DNA from: Planctomycetota bacterium
Lineage (GTDB): Bacteria > Planctomycetota > UBA8742 > JACQVU01
Length of the DNA stretch: 7,026 bases
Reading direction: 5' to 3'
Assembly: GCA_016209585.1 (NCBI GenBank)
Contig: JACQVU010000075.1
Span: forward strand, 1-7,026
Position 1 is the first letter of the stretch, and each line of letters opens with the position of its first letter. A program made the translations under genes and the position numbers. The notes beneath the pieces were generated by a model that did no database searches, was not told the origin of the DNA, and was given only the letters and a program-made list of their open reading frames with translations. This document shows positions 6,599-7,026 of the stretch, in pieces.

Positions 6599-7026
6599 AT
6601 GACCATCACCCGCAACCATCTCCGCGCCGCGCTCGCGGTGGCCGCGGCCCTCGCCCTGGCCCTCCCGGCCGTATCGGCCGAGGAAGAACAGGCCGCGCCC
6701 GCCGCCGCGGCCCCTGCCCCGGCCACGCCCGCCGATGCGCCGGCCGCGGCGCCCGACAAGACGACCAAGGCGCCCACGCCGGTCAAACGCGCGCCGCTCA
6801 TCCAGGTGGCGCTGCTGCTGGACACCAGCAACAGCATGGACGGCCTGATCGCGCAGGCGAAGACGCACCTGTGGCGGATCGTGAACGAGTTCGCGCGGGC
6901 CACGCGGGAGGGAGCGCGGCCGGAGTTGAAGGTGGCGCTGTACGAGTATGGCAACGATGGTCTCAAAGTCGAGACCGGCTACGTGCGGCAGGTGGCCGCC
7001 CTGACCGACGACCTCGACAAGGTGTC
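6599..7026 (+). CDS. Secreted VWA domain protein, 5' part only
   Basis: The reading frame is open from ATG 6599 to the window edge, giving 142 codons with the rest outside. The N-terminus MTITRNHLRAALAVAAALAL is a signal peptide with a likely cut after VSA (25-27). An Ala/Pro-rich, low-complexity linker (about 28-65) follows, then the start of a VWA domain: LIQVALLLDTSNSMDGLI (67-84) with the first metal-site element D75-x-S77-x-S79, a helix containing QAKTHLWRIVNEFARA, and VALYEYGND (112-120) as the second strand. I recognise this from a family of secreted VWA proteins in Planctomycetes and related groups, often unnamed, by the DTSNSMDGLI, LWRIVNEF and YEYGND blocks. The remaining metal ligands (Thr and the TDG-type Asp) would lie beyond the edge. 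With its own ribosome binding site 59 nt behind the VIT-VWA gene, it probably shares an operon and a cell compartment with it. Confidence 0.88.
   Translation, partial: MTITRNHLRAALAVAAALALALPAVSAEEEQAAPAAAAPAPATPADAPAAAPDKTTKAPTPVKRAPLIQVALLLDTSNSMDGLIAQAKTHLWRIVNEFARATREGARPELKVALYEYGNDGLKVETGYVRQVAALTDDLDKV

Noticed and set aside
1..7026. tRNA, rRNA, CRISPR arrays, insertion sequences, integrase or attachment sites
   Set aside because: No cloverleaf or tRNA end signature, no regularly spaced repeats, no transposase motif and no inverted repeat pair bounding a segment was seen on either strand.

Overview
The window is GC-rich bacterial chromosome with three complete genes and one partial gene, all on the plus strand: an unrecognised conserved-looking protein (46-684), secA (829-3954), a large secreted VIT plus von Willebrand factor A (VWA) protein (4116-6539), and the 5' part of a second secreted VWA protein (6599 to the window end). 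I see no tRNA, rRNA, CRISPR array, insertion sequence or phage gene.

The organism is most likely from the Planctomycetes/Verrucomicrobia (PVC) side of the tree or a related deep-branching phylum. Three points support this as inference: the SecA helicase motif VI reads GRCGRQGDPG, with a Cys where Escherichia coli has Ser; secreted VIT-VWA proteins are common there; and the last gene has the DTSNSMDGLI-type VWA opening that I associate with those groups. Genes 1 and 2 have no Shine-Dalgarno sequence, while genes 3 and 4 have clear ones, so initiation signals are mixed.

Layout. Gene 1 is followed within 5 nt by a GC-rich hairpin that could end its transcript. The gap before secA also holds a degenerate repeat-like stretch and a possible promoter whose predicted transcription start falls on the secA ATG (a leaderless candidate). 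secA is intact from the DEAD motor to the C-terminal SEC-C zinc motif, but carries about 75 extra residues in its preprotein-crosslinking domain. The 161-nt gap after secA holds a short CGCNGAG-type intergenic repeat, a tandem CCGTTAC pair at an 11-bp period, a 12-bp perfect palindrome and a TATATT -10-like box. It therefore looks like a real regulatory boundary.

Function. SecA drives Sec export, and the two downstream products both have N-terminal export signals. They are probably clients of an export pathway rather than functional partners of secA. The two VWA genes are 59 nt apart, co-directional, each with its own ribosome binding site, and probably form an operon for an envelope or periplasmic metal-dependent adhesion/assembly function that cannot be named from sequence. 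The best candidates for something undescribed are this VWA pair with its promoter region, the unnamed gene 1 family, and the SecA insertion.
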